Shown one piece after another: positions 36,889-36,984 of a stretch of DNA of 36,984 bases. How positions within the stretch are numbered: the stretch's first letter is position 1; every line of letters starts with the position of its first letter. A program made the translations under genes and the position numbers. Location of the stretch: the NCBI GenBank assembly GCA_910577275.1, contig CAJTMW010000032.1:236-37219 (forward strand), written 5' to 3'. The stretch is from an uncultured Lachnospiraceae bacterium. Lineage in GTDB: Bacteria; Bacillota; Clostridia; Lachnospirales; Lachnospiraceae. The notes beneath the pieces are model-generated. The model did no database searches. It had not been told where the DNA came from and was given only the letters and a program-made list of their open reading frames with translations.

Positions 36889-36984
36889 ATGAGCGAAAAA
36901 ATTTTAGATGAATTTCAATCAAATATCATGGAGCGGCTTGGAAATATTTATAATAATAATGATGAATACAAAAAGAGTCTTGCA
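36889..36984 (+). CDS. Start of an unknown gene, cut by the window edge
   Basis: ATG with GGAG 5 nt upstream; 32 codons remain open to the edge. The visible part is a charged helix (MSEKILDEFQSNIMERLGN, then IYNNNDEYKKSLA). It follows the 36453 gene after 52 bp and probably belongs to the same operon. Family unknown. Confidence 0.5.
   Translation, partial: MSEKILDEFQSNIMERLGNIYNNNDEYKKSLA

Overview
The window reads as a chromosomal segment of a gut-type Clostridia, most likely Lachnospiraceae. The signs are the DUF4368-type large serine recombinase end, a close relative of clostridial 12-alpha-hydroxysteroid dehydrogenase, a perfect HrcA/CIRCE operator, GHKL/LytTR two-component pairs, many ABC-2 exporters, and AGGAGG-type ribosome sites with frequent TTG/GTG starts. 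Genus and species cannot be fixed by reading alone. All functional calls come from motifs and remembered families; no database search was run.

Layout. Bases 1-750 hold the end of an integrated element: the C-terminus of one large serine recombinase, a 13-bp palindrome, and the N-terminal stub of a second recombinase on the opposite strand. From 0.8 to 6.5 kb (all minus) come a 12-alpha-HSDH-like SDR, a 155-bp palindromic element, a SpoIID-like protein that looks cut at its C-terminus, a lipoprotein, and a LytTR/GHKL two-component system. From 6.5 to 11.7 kb (minus) come a 77-bp tandem repeat, htpG under a CIRCE operator, a PpiC-like lipoprotein and a COG2509-type flavoprotein. From 11.9 to 15.5 kb (plus) come a HAD phosphatase, a degenerate tandem repeat, an AGCS sodium:amino-acid symporter, a WYL regulator and ridA.

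The 15.5-19.5 kb stretch is a small accessory patch. It has two toxin-antitoxin modules, a duplicated 3' half of ridA, three GNAT acetyltransferases and a DUF1905 protein. From 19.6 to 34.2 kb five ABC exporters lie side by side under separate controls: a bacitracin/lantibiotic-type exporter with its OmpR-type two-component system; a three-gene COG4586/4587/3694-type exporter; a LytTR-DUF3021-ABC operon; and a plus-strand operon of MarR plus two ABC exporters. Between MarR and its exporters a short reading frame overlaps a strong intrinsic terminator and ends in the ATGA start of the first ATPase. This looks like a leader-peptide attenuator.

The right end (34.2-37 kb) is AT-rich. It has a Cys-rich unknown protein, a DinJ/YafQ module, a terminator joined to what looks like the last 20 nt of a tRNA-Leu gene (a likely attachment site), and then two nearly identical XRE repressors. 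A repeated 17-bp motif sits over their promoters and over the promoter of an unknown gene. This end is probably the edge of an integrated element that continues past the window.

The candidates for something new are the MarR-operon attenuator, the twin-XRE/repeat-operator module beside the tRNA remnant, the acidic insertion in HtpG, and the structured repeats. [Form note: the original gave no feature confidences; the uniform 0.5 is a placeholder required by the schema, not an estimate.]
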